From: VRUE01 sp963703175
GTDB lineage: Bacteria; Actinomycetota; Thermoleophilia; Solirubrobacterales; 70-9
DNA length: 64,000 nt
Assembly: GCA_963703175.1 (NCBI GenBank)
Contig: OY969794.1
Coordinates: 1,922,001-1,986,000, forward strand
Reading direction: 5' to 3'
Both the position numbers and the translations under genes were made by a program. Shown in pieces: positions 1 to 8,051 of the stretch. Position 1 is the stretch's first letter. The number at the start of each line of letters is the position of its first letter. The notes under the pieces were generated by a model, which was given only the letters and a program-made list of their open reading frames with translations, searched no databases and had not been told where the DNA came from.

Positions 1-1
1 G

Positions 2-583
2 GGAATTAGCGTTCACGAGGGCGGCCTTCACAAAGACGATCGAACTGAGGTCGACCGAATTCCCGCGACGACCGTCGCCCGGACGCTTTTTGACCTGGCG
101 GAAGTTGTCGACGAGCGCAAGCTCGAAAAGGCCTTCGAGGAGGCGGACCGACTGCGGTTGCTGCGGATACCGGAGCTCGAGGCGGTCTGTGCGCGGGGCT
201 ACGGCCGACGAGCGCTTGCGCCGACTCGTCGCCTAATCGATGCGGCTCGAATGCCGGACGAGACCCAATCGCCCCTGGAGGACCGTGTGCTCGAACTCTG
301 TCGAGAGTACGAGATTCCCCTGCCCGCCACTGGCGCCACCGTCCTTGGCCGCGAGGTCGATGCCTTCTGGCCTGCCGAGAAGCTGATGGTTGAGTCCGAT
401 AGCTGGAAATTTCACGGCCACCGGGAGGCGTTCGAGCGCGACCGCACTCGTGATGCAGCTATGCAGGTCGAGGGCTACCGCGTAGTTCGTCTCACAGATC
501 GACGCCTCAAGCGAGAACCCGCCATCGTCGCCGACGAGCTCAGACGCCTACTGGCCCAGAAGGGCGGACGTGCCGTCGCTTAG
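2..583 (+). CDS. DUF559-domain (VSR-like endonuclease fold) protein, 5' end cut off
   Basis: The reading frame is open from base 2, so the start lies left of the window. The visible N-terminal part (VARTLFDLAE, then a charged helix) matches the AbiEi-like linker common in actinobacterial DUF559 proteins. The C-terminal part has the DUF559 pattern: SPLEDRVLELC, then GREVDAFWP, ESDSWKFHG, FERDRTRDAA and GYRVVRLT, which is the core of a VSR/restriction-endonuclease-like fold with acidic residues in the right places. Such proteins are abundant in Solirubrobacterales, and their function is not established. A toxin or nuclease role is only inferred from the fold. The last seven codons and the stop lie inside the left arm of the palindromic element at 566-617, so the element may have replaced the original C-terminus. 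A TTG at 158 could be read as a start but would cut the conserved N-terminal half. Confidence 0.8.
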   Translation, partial: GISVHEGGLHKDDRTEVDRIPATTVARTLFDLAEVVDERKLEKAFEEADRLRLLRIPELEAVCARGYGRRALAPTRRLIDAARMPDETQSPLEDRVLELCREYEIPLPATGATVLGREVDAFWPAEKLMVESDSWKFHGHREAFERDRTRDAAMQVEGYRVVRLTDRRLKREPAIVADELRRLLAQKGGRAVA

Positions 584-617
584 AGGCCACCATAGGTACC
601 TAAGCGACGGCACGTCC
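566..617. repeat. Family 1 palindromic element, copy 1 (reverse orientation)
   Basis: Arms GGACGTGCCGTCGCTTA and its exact reverse complement (17 bp) flank an 18-nt loop. On the minus strand the loop reads GGTACCTATGGTGGCCTCT, matching the family core GTACCCATAGTGGCCTC with a few changes. Further copies are at 6916, 36285, 40242 and 55682. This copy contains the stop codon of the upstream gene at 581-583. Confidence 0.85.
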
Positions 618-620
618 GGC

Positions 621-1550
621 GTGGGGCGGGGGTGGGACGAGCGGGGGCAGGGGAGTGTGGAGTGGGTTGGGCTCCTTGCGCTGGTCGCGCTTTTGCTCGT
701 CGCGTTGGTGGCTGCCGGGGTGCGCGTTCCGGGGGCAACGCTGGCGCGCGCCGTGGCCTCGCGGATGCTCTGCGCGGTGGCTATGGCAGATGGGTGTGGG
801 GACGAGCCGACGCTGATTGCCGCCTACGGGACCGAGGTGGGGAAGCTGGTCCGCCAGCACATGCCGACGATTCTTTTCGAGCAGGGTTCGCGCGCCATGC
901 CGGTTGACTTTCGGCGCTGTCGCAGCACCAGTTGCGGCGACGGCTCGGCGCGGGGCCTGGTTCATCGGACCGACGCCGGACTGCCCTTGACCGTCTTCGT
1001 CCACGTGGTCGACTGCCGGGACGCTGAGGAAGATGTCCCCGGCTCCGAATGCTCTGGCGAGCGGGCCGGCAATCTATATCTCCAGTACTGGACCTACTAC
1101 GCCGACTCGGCCACGCTCCGGGGTATCCCGATCGCTGAAGACGACGGATATCACCGCGACGATTGGGAGGGGGTCCAAATCCGGATTAGCTCCGATGGGA
1201 ATGTCGATGAGCGCGCCTCCTCCCACCACGGCTACAACTACGTCCAGAGTCTCGCCAACGCCGGATCCGACGCTGGTATCGACCCGCTAAATGACCTCGC
1301 TGAAGCAGCCGGCGCCCGCCCGCACAATGGCTGGGGACCCGAGACCCGTCTGCTCGTCGTCTCTGGTGGCAGCCACGCCGGTAATGCCAACGACTTCCTC
1401 CGCATTGACCGTGTGACCCCGGGTCGCCGCGTGCACCTGGTGCCGCTTGAGCCGATCGCGACCGAGGAAGGCGCCAGCTACCGCTTTGCGATCAGCCCGC
1501 CGTGGCGCAAGCACGTCTGGCGCGACCCCGAGGCCGAGGGCACCGACTAG
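621..1550 (+). CDS. Exported or membrane-anchored hypothetical protein with pilin-like N-terminus and Vps62-like domain
   Basis: Starts considered are GTG 570, which lies inside the palindrome and is unlikely, and GTG 621, chosen here. The N-terminus reads DERGQGSVEWVGLLALVALL: a short charged stretch, a Glu five residues into the hydrophobic run, then about 20 hydrophobic residues. This resembles the class III signal/TadE-like N-terminus of Flp-type pseudopilins. The middle of the protein has LYLQYWTYYAD, HRDDWEGVQIRI and RASSHHGYNYVQ, resembling the Vps62/DUF946-type domain (QYW, then H/DWE, then S-H-x-GY). Four cysteines between the two regions (CRSTSC, DCRD, SECSGE) may form disulfides outside the cell. 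The function is unknown. It stands alone, with the next gene convergent. Confidence 0.6.
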   Translation: MGRGWDERGQGSVEWVGLLALVALLLVALVAAGVRVPGATLARAVASRMLCAVAMADGCGDEPTLIAAYGTEVGKLVRQHMPTILFEQGSRAMPVDFRRCRSTSCGDGSARGLVHRTDAGLPLTVFVHVVDCRDAEEDVPGSECSGERAGNLYLQYWTYYADSATLRGIPIAEDDGYHRDDWEGVQIRISSDGNVDERASSHHGYNYVQSLANAGSDAGIDPLNDLAEAAGARPHNGWGPETRLLVVSGGSHAGNANDFLRIDRVTPGRRVHLVPLEPIATEEGASYRFAISPPWRKHVWRDPEAEGTD

Positions 1551-1596
1551 ACCAACGCGCGCGCGTTGGCGAGAGGAAATCAGCGCGACGCGGGCG

Positions 1597-2367
1597 TCAC
1601 TTCGGCGGCATGCGCAGAGCGCCGTCGAGGCGGATCGTCTCACCGTTCAGCATCGGGTTGGCGACGATCTGCTCGACTAGCTGTGCGTATTCCGCCGGTC
1701 TGCCCAGACGCGAGGGGAAAGGGATACCCGCCCCCAAGGCCTGGCGTGCCTCCTCGGGCAGCGCCGCGAGCAGGGGCGTGTCGAAGAGGCCAGGGGCGAT
1801 CGTGACCACCCGCACCCCACGCGAGGCCATATCGCGGGCCGCAGGCAGGGTCATGCCGACGATTCCCCCCTTTGACGCTGAGTAGGCGATCTGGCCGATC
1901 TGGCCGTCGTAGGCGGCGATCGAGGCGGTGTTGACGCAGACACCGCGCTCGCCCTCGGCGTCGGGTTCGTTCTCGCTCATCGCCGCCGCGGCGAAGCGCA
2001 GTACGTTGAAGGTCCCGATCAGGTTGACCTTAATTACGTTGGAGAAGAATTCGAGCTTGTGGGGTCCGCCTTTGTGGGCGACGCGCTCGGCCCAGCCGAT
2101 CCCCGCGCAGCAGACCGAGATCCGCAGTCCGTCCTCAGTCGCGTCAGAGGCCCGCTCGATCGCCGCCGCGACCGCACCCTCGTCGGTTACGTCCGTCTCA
2201 ACGAAGCTCGCGTTCGCGCCGAGCTCCGCTGCCAGCGCCTCGCCCTTCTCGGCGTTGAGGTCAGCGATAACCACGCTTGCGCCCGCGGCGACCAGCGCCC
2301 TCGCGGTCGCCTCGCCGAGCCCGGAAGCGCCGCCGGCGACAAATGCCCCTGTTCCATCGATTTTCAC
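1597..2367 (-). CDS. SDR-family 3-hydroxyacyl-CoA dehydrogenase-like oxidoreductase
   Basis: A 256-residue classical short-chain dehydrogenase. The Rossmann motif GGASGLG (residues 12-18), the Asp after strand 2 (VVIADL, favouring NAD), the NAG-equivalent CCAGIG, and the catalytic Ser149, Tyr162 and Lys166 (TASIAAYDGQIGQIAYSASKGG) are all present. The insert around HKGGPHKLEFFSNVIKVNLIGTFN and the AYDGQIGQ stretch are typical of the HSD17B10/3-hydroxy-2-methylbutyryl-CoA dehydrogenase branch. Oxidation of a 3-hydroxyacyl-CoA in branched-chain or fatty-acid breakdown is therefore likely, although the substrate cannot be fixed from sequence. It is transcribed divergently from egtB with about 44 bp between the starts. 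Confidence 0.85.
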   Translation of the reverse strand: MKIDGTGAFVAGGASGLGEATARALVAAGASVVIADLNAEKGEALAAELGANASFVETDVTDEGAVAAAIERASDATEDGLRISVCCAGIGWAERVAHKGGPHKLEFFSNVIKVNLIGTFNVLRFAAAAMSENEPDAEGERGVCVNTASIAAYDGQIGQIAYSASKGGIVGMTLPAARDMASRGVRVVTIAPGLFDTPLLAALPEEARQALGAGIPFPSRLGRPAEYAQLVEQIVANPMLNGETIRLDGALRMPPK

Positions 2368-2411
2368 AGCCGCCGTAACTTAACCGCTAGGGTTTTCGCA
2401 TCGCCACTGAG

Positions 2412-3527
2412 GTGACGGCACAGCCGCAGTCCAAGGAAGCGATCGCGGACCGGCTCGCGGAGGCGCGCAGGCGCACCTACGAGCTGATCGAGCCGCTCGA
2501 CGACGCGCAGCTCAACCGCGTCTACTCGCCGATCCTTAGCCCGCTCGCCTGGGACCTCGGCCACATTGCCAACTTCGAGGAGCTCTGGTTAGTGCAGACG
2601 ATCGGCGAGCGGGAGCCGCTGCACGGCGAGCTCGGCCGCTTCTACGACGCGATCGAGAATCCGCGCAAGAACCGCGGCGAGCTGCCGATCCTGCGCGACG
2701 CCGAGCTGCGCTCCTACCTCGCCGAAGTGCGGGAGCGCACCCTCGACGTACTCGACCAAGTCGAGATCGATGCCGACGCCGAGGACCCCCTATTGCGCGA
2801 AGGCTTCGTCTACGAGATGTTGATCGCCCACGAGCAGCAACACAACGAGACGATGCTGCAGCTGCTGCAGCTGGTCGATGGCTACGAGCCCCTGCGTCCC
2901 GTCGGCACCGAGTCGGTTACGTCCGGCCCGGAGATGATCGCCTTGGACGGCGGTGAGTACGAGATCGGCGCCGCCGCGAGCGGCTTCGCCTACGACAATG
3001 AGCGACCCCGCCACCGGGTCGAGCTGGCACCGTTCGAAATCGATCGAACCCCCGTCACCAATGCTGCGTATACCGCCTACATGGAGGCAACCGGGGCCGA
3101 GCCGCCCCTTTACTGGGAGGGCAACGCTGAGGCCGGCTGGGTCAGCGTCGCGATGGGTCGCAACGAGCCGGCCGATCCCGCCCAGCCGGTCATCCACCTC
3201 TCCTGGCAGGAGGCCGACGCCTTCGCCCGCTGGGCCGGTAAACGGCTGCCCAGCGAGCAAGAGTGGGAGGCCGCCTGCGCTGAGCTTCATGCCGTCGGCC
3301 AGGTCTGGGAGTGGACGTCCTCGGACTTTCTCGCCTACCCGGGCTTCGAGCCGTTCCCCTACCGCGAGTACTCCGCGGTCTTCTTCGGCGACGAGTACAA
3401 GGTTCTGCGCGGCGGCTCCTGGGCTACCGATCATGCCGTGATGCGACCGAGCTTCCGCAACTGGGACCTGCCTCAGCGCCGCCAGATCTTCTCCGGCTTC
3501 CGCTGCGCAAGGGACTCCGCCCGATGA
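2412..3527 (+). CDS. egtB: Hercynine oxygenase EgtB (ergothioneine biosynthesis)
   Basis: This is the non-haem iron enzyme that joins hercynine to a thiol donor (gamma-glutamylcysteine or cysteine) with oxygen, giving the sulfoxide precursor of ergothioneine. The N-terminal DinB-like four-helix domain carries the iron-binding histidines at 51 (DLGHIANFEE) and 140/144 (AHEQQHNE). The C-terminal half is a formylglycine-generating-enzyme/C-type-lectin-like domain ending in VLRGGSWATD and FSGFRCAR. At 371 residues it is shorter than mycobacterial EgtB (about 430), mainly in the FGE-like part just before GQVWEWTSSDF. Start GTG 2412 gives a normal N-terminus. It overlaps egtD by four bases (ATGA), so the pair should be translated together. 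Confidence 0.93.
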   Translation: MTAQPQSKEAIADRLAEARRRTYELIEPLDDAQLNRVYSPILSPLAWDLGHIANFEELWLVQTIGEREPLHGELGRFYDAIENPRKNRGELPILRDAELRSYLAEVRERTLDVLDQVEIDADAEDPLLREGFVYEMLIAHEQQHNETMLQLLQLVDGYEPLRPVGTESVTSGPEMIALDGGEYEIGAAASGFAYDNERPRHRVELAPFEIDRTPVTNAAYTAYMEATGAEPPLYWEGNAEAGWVSVAMGRNEPADPAQPVIHLSWQEADAFARWAGKRLPSEQEWEAACAELHAVGQVWEWTSSDFLAYPGFEPFPYREYSAVFFGDEYKVLRGGSWATDHAVMRPSFRNWDLPQRRQIFSGFRCARDSAR

Positions 3528-4510
3528 CCCCGGGCGCCGCCGCCGAGGCGATCGAGATCGAGGTCCACCTGCGCTCCGACGGCGGCTTGGCGATGGCACG
3601 TGACATCCGCCTCGGCCTCACCGCTAAGCCCAAGGAGCTGGCACCCAAGTACTTCTACGACGAGCGCGGCTCGCAGCTTTTCGAGCAGATCACGGAGCTG
3701 GCCGAGTACTACCCGACTCGCGCCGAGCGCGAGATTCTTTCCAGGCGCTCGGCCGAGATCATCACCGAGGCGGGCGAGCCCAGCACCCTGGTCGAGCTCG
3801 GCTCCGGCTCGGCCACGAAGACGCGCCACTTACTGAGCTCGATGCGCGATGCCGGCTGCCTCGTCACCTACGTGCCGGTCGACATCTCCGAGCAGATAAC
3901 CCACGAAACCGCGGAGGCGCTGGTCGATGAGTACCCGGGCCTGGCGATCCGCGGCCTCGTCTGCGACTTCGAGCACGACCTGGAGCGAATCCCCAGTGGC
4001 GGCGGCCGTCTTGTCGCCTTCCTCGGCGGCACGATTGGCAATCTCTACCCGGACGCCCGTCGCGATTTCCTCACCCGCATCGCGGCGCTGCTCGAACCCG
4101 GAGACCGGATCTTGCTTGGCACCGACCTGGTCAAGGAGACGGACCGGCTGGAGGCCGCCTACGACGACGCCCAGGGTGTGACCGCCGAATTCAACAAGAA
4201 CGTCCTCGCGGTGTTGAATCGGGAGCTGGGCGGAGATTTCGACCTCGACCTCTTCGCGCACGTGGCGCGCTACGACGCGGACGCGGCCCGGATGGACATC
4301 CGCCTGCGCTCTCTCGCCGATCAGATCGTGCGGCTCGACGGCCTCGACCTGACCGTGCGCTTTGCGGCTGGCGAGGAGATGCGCACCGAGATCTCCGCCA
4401 AGTTCACTCGCGAGCGCCTCGAAAACATCTATCGCGAGGCAGGCTTGCAGCCCGCCGGCTGGTTCACCGACTCGGCTGGGGACTATGCGCTCAGCTTAGC
4501 TTCGGTTTAA
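3524..4510 (+). CDS. egtD: L-histidine N-alpha-methyltransferase EgtD
   Basis: It uses S-adenosylmethionine to trimethylate histidine to hercynine, the first committed step of ergothioneine synthesis, feeding EgtB upstream. The start is ATG 3524, which overlaps the egtB stop. An in-frame opening further upstream is only egtB in another frame. The 328-residue protein has the family landmarks: PKYFYDERGSQLFEQIT, EYYPTRAEREIL, the SAM site VELGSGSATKTRHLL, VPVDIS, FLGGTIGNLYP, GTDLVK, and FNKNVLAVLNRELGGDF for histidine binding. egtA, egtC and egtE are not nearby, so the later steps must be encoded elsewhere, or the pathway uses another thiol donor and lyase. Confidence 0.95.
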   Translation: MTPGAAAEAIEIEVHLRSDGGLAMARDIRLGLTAKPKELAPKYFYDERGSQLFEQITELAEYYPTRAEREILSRRSAEIITEAGEPSTLVELGSGSATKTRHLLSSMRDAGCLVTYVPVDISEQITHETAEALVDEYPGLAIRGLVCDFEHDLERIPSGGGRLVAFLGGTIGNLYPDARRDFLTRIAALLEPGDRILLGTDLVKETDRLEAAYDDAQGVTAEFNKNVLAVLNRELGGDFDLDLFAHVARYDADAARMDIRLRSLADQIVRLDGLDLTVRFAAGEEMRTEISAKFTRERLENIYREAGLQPAGWFTDSAGDYALSLASV

Positions 4511-4555
4511 AGTCTTGGACCTTGAATACCCGGAGGAAGATCAAGGAGGACCAAA

Positions 4556-5839
4556 TTGAGCCTTGACGTCTACCTGTACGGGGAGCGGGTCGGAACCCTG
4601 TTCCCCGCAGGTGACAACGACTACAGACTTGCCTACGACCCGGAGCTGGTGGAGAGGGTGGGGCCTGGCAAAGCGCTGCTCAGTAACTCACTGCCGGCCC
4701 GGCCTGAGCCTTACAGCGCAGAGGCGACTCGCGCTTACGTTGAGGGATTGCTGCCGGAGGGCGCGCGCCGGGAGCGCCTCGGGCGCGAGCTGGGCCTAGA
4801 TGCCGCCGATGGCTACCTCATGCTGGCCGAGCTTGGTCGGGACTGCCCGGGCGCCGTCTGTTTCCTGCCCGCCGGGGAGACGCTGCAGTTGCGCGATCGT
4901 GGTTCGATCGCCCGCCTCAGCGAGGATGAACTCGCGGAAGTGGTGAAGCCGCCTCCGCCGCGTCTCCTCACTGAGGAGCCCGGACAACGAATGCGCTTCG
5001 TTCTGCCCGGTCTGCGCCACAAGCTCAGCCTCGTTCGCGACGAGGAGGGTGCTTGGGCTTGGCCGGAGGCTGGCCTGCCGAGCACGCACGTGATCAAGCC
5101 AGAGACCGGCGAATATCCCGAATATGTCGCCAACGAGATGTTCTGCATGACCGTCTGCCGTCAGGTCGGCCTGCCGGTGGCCAAAGCGACCGTGGAAGAG
5201 ATTGCCGGCAGGCGCTGCTTAGTCTCGCCGCGCTACGACAGGGTTGTCGGCGATCGCAGCCTCGATGTCAAGCGGCTGCACTGCGAGTCCTTCTGGCAGG
5301 CGCTCGGCATTCCGCCCGGAACGGACGAGGATTGCGAGGACAGCGAGGCTCCCGGCTGGACCGAGACGCGCGGGCTGCTGAATGCAGTGAGCCGACCCGA
5401 CGAAATTGTCAACCTACTCACCGCTGCCTTCTGCAACTACATTCTCGGCAACGGCGACGCCCACGGCAAAAACTTCGCCCTGGTCGATCGCGACAGAACG
5501 ACCGTCGCAGGGCCGCCGAGTAAATGGCGGCTGGCGCCGCTCACCGACCTCACTTCGACCGTCGTCTACGACGACCCGATCCACCACGGCCTGGTCATCT
5601 CCGAGGAATACCAGGAAACGTCATATCTGCTCGAACTGGCCGAAGTCTGCGAAGAATGTGAGTTTGATTTCGAAGTCCTGCGCGGGCTGGCTTCGACGAC
5701 GGCGAACCGGGTCGGTATGGCCGTGGAGACGATCGCCACCCGTTCCAAGAAGGAAGGCTGGCACGCGCCGATCGTCGACAAAATCGTCGAACTCGCCGCG
5801 GACCGCTCTTTCGGCTTGGGCGCCGAGGTCGAGTACTAG
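4556..5839 (+). CDS. HipA-family serine/threonine kinase, no HipB partner
   Basis: Starts at TTG 4556 behind a good ribosome site (AAGGAGG at about 4543). The N-terminal subdomain (VYLYGERVGTLFP, YVEGLLPEGARRE) and the kinase-like C-terminal domain are both present. The catalytic motif GNGDAHGKNFAL has the catalytic Asp at 301, and the metal-binding Asp is in PLTDLTSTVVY. In E. coli HipA the serine that is self-phosphorylated precedes the VAGAQEK loop. Here the equivalent stretch is VLPGLRHK (residues 149-156), with valine in place of that serine. No small HTH antitoxin (HipB) lies on either side: the gap to egtD is 45 bp and the next gene is convergent. It may be an orphan or stand-alone HipA-like kinase and not a classical toxin pair. 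Confidence 0.85.
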   Translation: MSLDVYLYGERVGTLFPAGDNDYRLAYDPELVERVGPGKALLSNSLPARPEPYSAEATRAYVEGLLPEGARRERLGRELGLDAADGYLMLAELGRDCPGAVCFLPAGETLQLRDRGSIARLSEDELAEVVKPPPPRLLTEEPGQRMRFVLPGLRHKLSLVRDEEGAWAWPEAGLPSTHVIKPETGEYPEYVANEMFCMTVCRQVGLPVAKATVEEIAGRRCLVSPRYDRVVGDRSLDVKRLHCESFWQALGIPPGTDEDCEDSEAPGWTETRGLLNAVSRPDEIVNLLTAAFCNYILGNGDAHGKNFALVDRDRTTVAGPPSKWRLAPLTDLTSTVVYDDPIHHGLVISEEYQETSYLLELAEVCEECEFDFEVLRGLASTTANRVGMAVETIATRSKKEGWHAPIVDKIVELAADRSFGLGAEVEY

Positions 5840-5960
5840 ACCCTAAGCCGCGCAAACCGGCGCATCTCGGGGTCCTCGGTCGCTCCGGTCGGGTCACGCA
5901 CATAAGTGCGCTCCCCTCCCGTCGCTCCCTGCGTCCCCCGACCTGCTTGGTTTTCGCGGT

Positions 5961-6893
5961 CTAGGGTGCGAGTGCCTCGATCGTCTCGCCCAGTTGGTCC
6001 GGCGTGACGATCGGGGTCAGGATCGGCAGCGTTACGCCGCCGGCGACGAAAGTATCGAGGCGCTCGCGCATCTGCTCGGGCGTGCCAAAGATGAACATGT
6101 CCTCGATCAGCTCCCAGGGCGCGACAGCTGCTGCGCCCTGCCGGTCGCCGGCCTCCCAAGCGGCGATCATCGGGTCGATCTGCTCGCCGTAGCCGAGCCA
6201 GCGGTAGAAGGCGGCGTAGACGGGGACGGTTATGTAGGAGGAGAACATGAAGCGCGCCAGCGGCTCAACTGCCTCGCGCTCGCCGGGGATGCAGAAGAAG
6301 CGGCAGAGCAGCTCGAAGCCCTCCGGCGCGCCCTGGAGCTGCGCGGTCACCTTGGGCAGGCCGCTCAGCGGCAGGAAGTTGGTGAAGGCGCCGTCGGCGC
6401 TCTCCATTGCCAGGTCGAGCATCTTGCCGCGCAGCGCCGCGAGCACGATCGGCACCCGCTGCGCGGGCGCGGTCTCGAGCTTGAAGCCGCTCGCCGTGCG
6501 CTCGCCTTCGAGCGCCACCCGCAGAAACTCGAGCGTCTCGCGGACTTTGCTCAGCGGGCGCTCGAAGGGGATCCCGTTCCAGCCTTCGACGATCCGGTCC
6601 GAGGAGGAGCCGATGCCGAGGACGAAGCGCCCCTTCGAAGCATCCGCCAGCGCTGCGGCCTCCTGCGCCAGCAGCGCTGGGCCACGCTGGAAGACGCCGA
6701 CGATCCCGGTCCCGAGCCGCGCCCGCTCGGTCCAGGCGGCGCTTAGGGTCAGTGGGGTGAAGCCGTCCGGTCCGTTGGTCTCACCGCTCCAGAGGTCGGT
6801 GTAGCCGACGGCCTCAGCGCGCTTCACGTGCTCTTCGTGATCCGCCAACCGAGTGCCGGGCAGCGGCAACGTCAGTCCCCATCGTCCCGTCAT
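5961..6893 (-). CDS. LLM-class (luciferase-like) F420-dependent oxidoreductase
   Basis: A 310-residue TIM-barrel protein of the bacterial luciferase-like family. Landmarks are WGLTLPLPGTR at the N-terminus, RAEAVGYTDLWSGE, LGTGIVGVFQRGP, GRFVLGIGSSSD, and the C-terminal FGTPEQMRERLDTFVAGGV. The Rv3093c-type branch is close and normally uses coenzyme F420. The substrate is unknown. About 120 bp separate it from the convergent hipA-like gene, and that gap shows no clear hairpin. Its 5' side faces a family 1 palindrome and glpX. Confidence 0.82.
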   Translation of the reverse strand: MTGRWGLTLPLPGTRLADHEEHVKRAEAVGYTDLWSGETNGPDGFTPLTLSAAWTERARLGTGIVGVFQRGPALLAQEAAALADASKGRFVLGIGSSSDRIVEGWNGIPFERPLSKVRETLEFLRVALEGERTASGFKLETAPAQRVPIVLAALRGKMLDLAMESADGAFTNFLPLSGLPKVTAQLQGAPEGFELLCRFFCIPGEREAVEPLARFMFSSYITVPVYAAFYRWLGYGEQIDPMIAAWEAGDRQGAAAVAPWELIEDMFIFGTPEQMRERLDTFVAGGVTLPILTPIVTPDQLGETIEALAP

Positions 6894-6915
6894 GACAGCG
6901 ACTCTATCTCCAGCG

Positions 6916-6967
6916 GGACGTGCCGTCGCTTATGTACCCATACTGGCCTCTAAGCGACGGCACGTCC
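6916..6967. repeat. Family 1 palindromic element, copy 2
   Basis: Perfect 17-bp arms (GGACGTGCCGTCGCTTA and its complement) around the core TGTACCCATACTGGCCTC. The arms are identical to copy 1, and the core is in the opposite orientation. It occupies most of the gap between the divergent LLM-oxidoreductase and glpX genes, so any promoter for either gene must overlap it or lie very close. Confidence 0.88.
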
Positions 6968-6984
6968 GATAGCCTGCGGCGCGC

Positions 6985-7983
6985 ATGAGCGAGACCTCGC
7001 CGCAGAAGCCGGATCGCAACCTCGCGCTCGAGCTCGTGCGCGTGACCGAGGCGGGTGCCCTGGCCGCCGCCCGCTGGGTCGGGCGGGGCGACAAGATCGC
7101 CGCCGACCAGGCCGCGGTCGATGCGATGCGCTTCGTCCTCGACTCGGTCTCGATGGACGGCGTCGTCGTCATTGGCGAGGGCGAGAAGGACGAGGCGCCG
7201 ATGCTCTACAACGGCGAGCAGATTGGCGACGGTAGCCCGCCCGTGGTCGACATTGCCGTCGACCCGCTCGAGGGGACGACGCTTTGCGCGCTCGGTATGC
7301 CCAGCGCCCTCTCCGTGATTGCCCTCGCCGAGCGTGGCTCGATGTTCGACCCTGGCCCTTGCGTCTACATGGAGAAGATGGCCGGCGGCGAGGAAATCGC
7401 CGACCTGCTTGACCTCGACCGGCCGCTGCCGGAGACGTTGAAGCTGATTGCCGAGCGCAAGGGCGGCAGCGTCGGCGACGTCACCGTGGTCATGCTCGAT
7501 CGCCCTCGACACAAAGAGGCGATGGTGGAAGTGCGCGAGGCCGGCGGTCGCATCCGGCTGATCACCGACGGCGACGTCTCCGCCGCGCTTCTAGCCGTCA
7601 GCGACCGCTCCCCGGTCGACCTGCTCTGGGGGATCGGCGGTACGCCTGAGGGCGTGCTCTCCGCCGCCGCGCTGAAGTCGATGGGCGGGCAACTGCTCGG
7701 CCGCCTCTGGCCGCGCAACGACGAGGAGCGCAGCGCCGCGGTCGACGGCGGCTACGACCTTGACCGGGTCCTCACAGCAAACGACCTTTGCTCAGGCGAG
7801 GATGTCTTCTTCTCCGCCACCGGCGTCACCGACGGCGACGTCCTCCAGGGCGTCCGCTACCGCGGTCCCGGCGCCAGCACCGAATCGCTGGTGATGCGCT
7901 CGCGCTCCGGCACGGTCCGCCGCGTGCACGCTCGCCACGATCGCTCCAAGCTGCGCGCCGTCATCGGCGAGCGTTACGGCTGA
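6985..7983 (+). CDS. glpX: Class II fructose-1,6-bisphosphatase GlpX
   Basis: It hydrolyses fructose 1,6-bisphosphate to fructose 6-phosphate, the key gluconeogenic step. Actinobacteria commonly use this class as the main enzyme. The 332-residue length is normal. Metal-binding motifs are visible: GEGEKDEAPML (residues 64-74) and DIAVDPLEGTT (89-99). The substrate-binding stretch ITDGDVSAAL and the GIGGTPEGVLSAAALK motif are also typical of GlpX. Start ATG 6985 lies 17 bp after the palindromic element. The next gene is an independent unit with its own ribosome site. Confidence 0.95.
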   Translation: MSETSPQKPDRNLALELVRVTEAGALAAARWVGRGDKIAADQAAVDAMRFVLDSVSMDGVVVIGEGEKDEAPMLYNGEQIGDGSPPVVDIAVDPLEGTTLCALGMPSALSVIALAERGSMFDPGPCVYMEKMAGGEEIADLLDLDRPLPETLKLIAERKGGSVGDVTVVMLDRPRHKEAMVEVREAGGRIRLITDGDVSAALLAVSDRSPVDLLWGIGGTPEGVLSAAALKSMGGQLLGRLWPRNDEERSAAVDGGYDLDRVLTANDLCSGEDVFFSATGVTDGDVLQGVRYRGPGASTESLVMRSRSGTVRRVHARHDRSKLRAVIGERYG

Positions 7984-8051
7984 GGTGAGTGCCGGCCGAC
8001 CTTCTGCGTTGGCTAGATTGGCCGCAGTCGAACGAGGTTAAGGAGCGCAGG

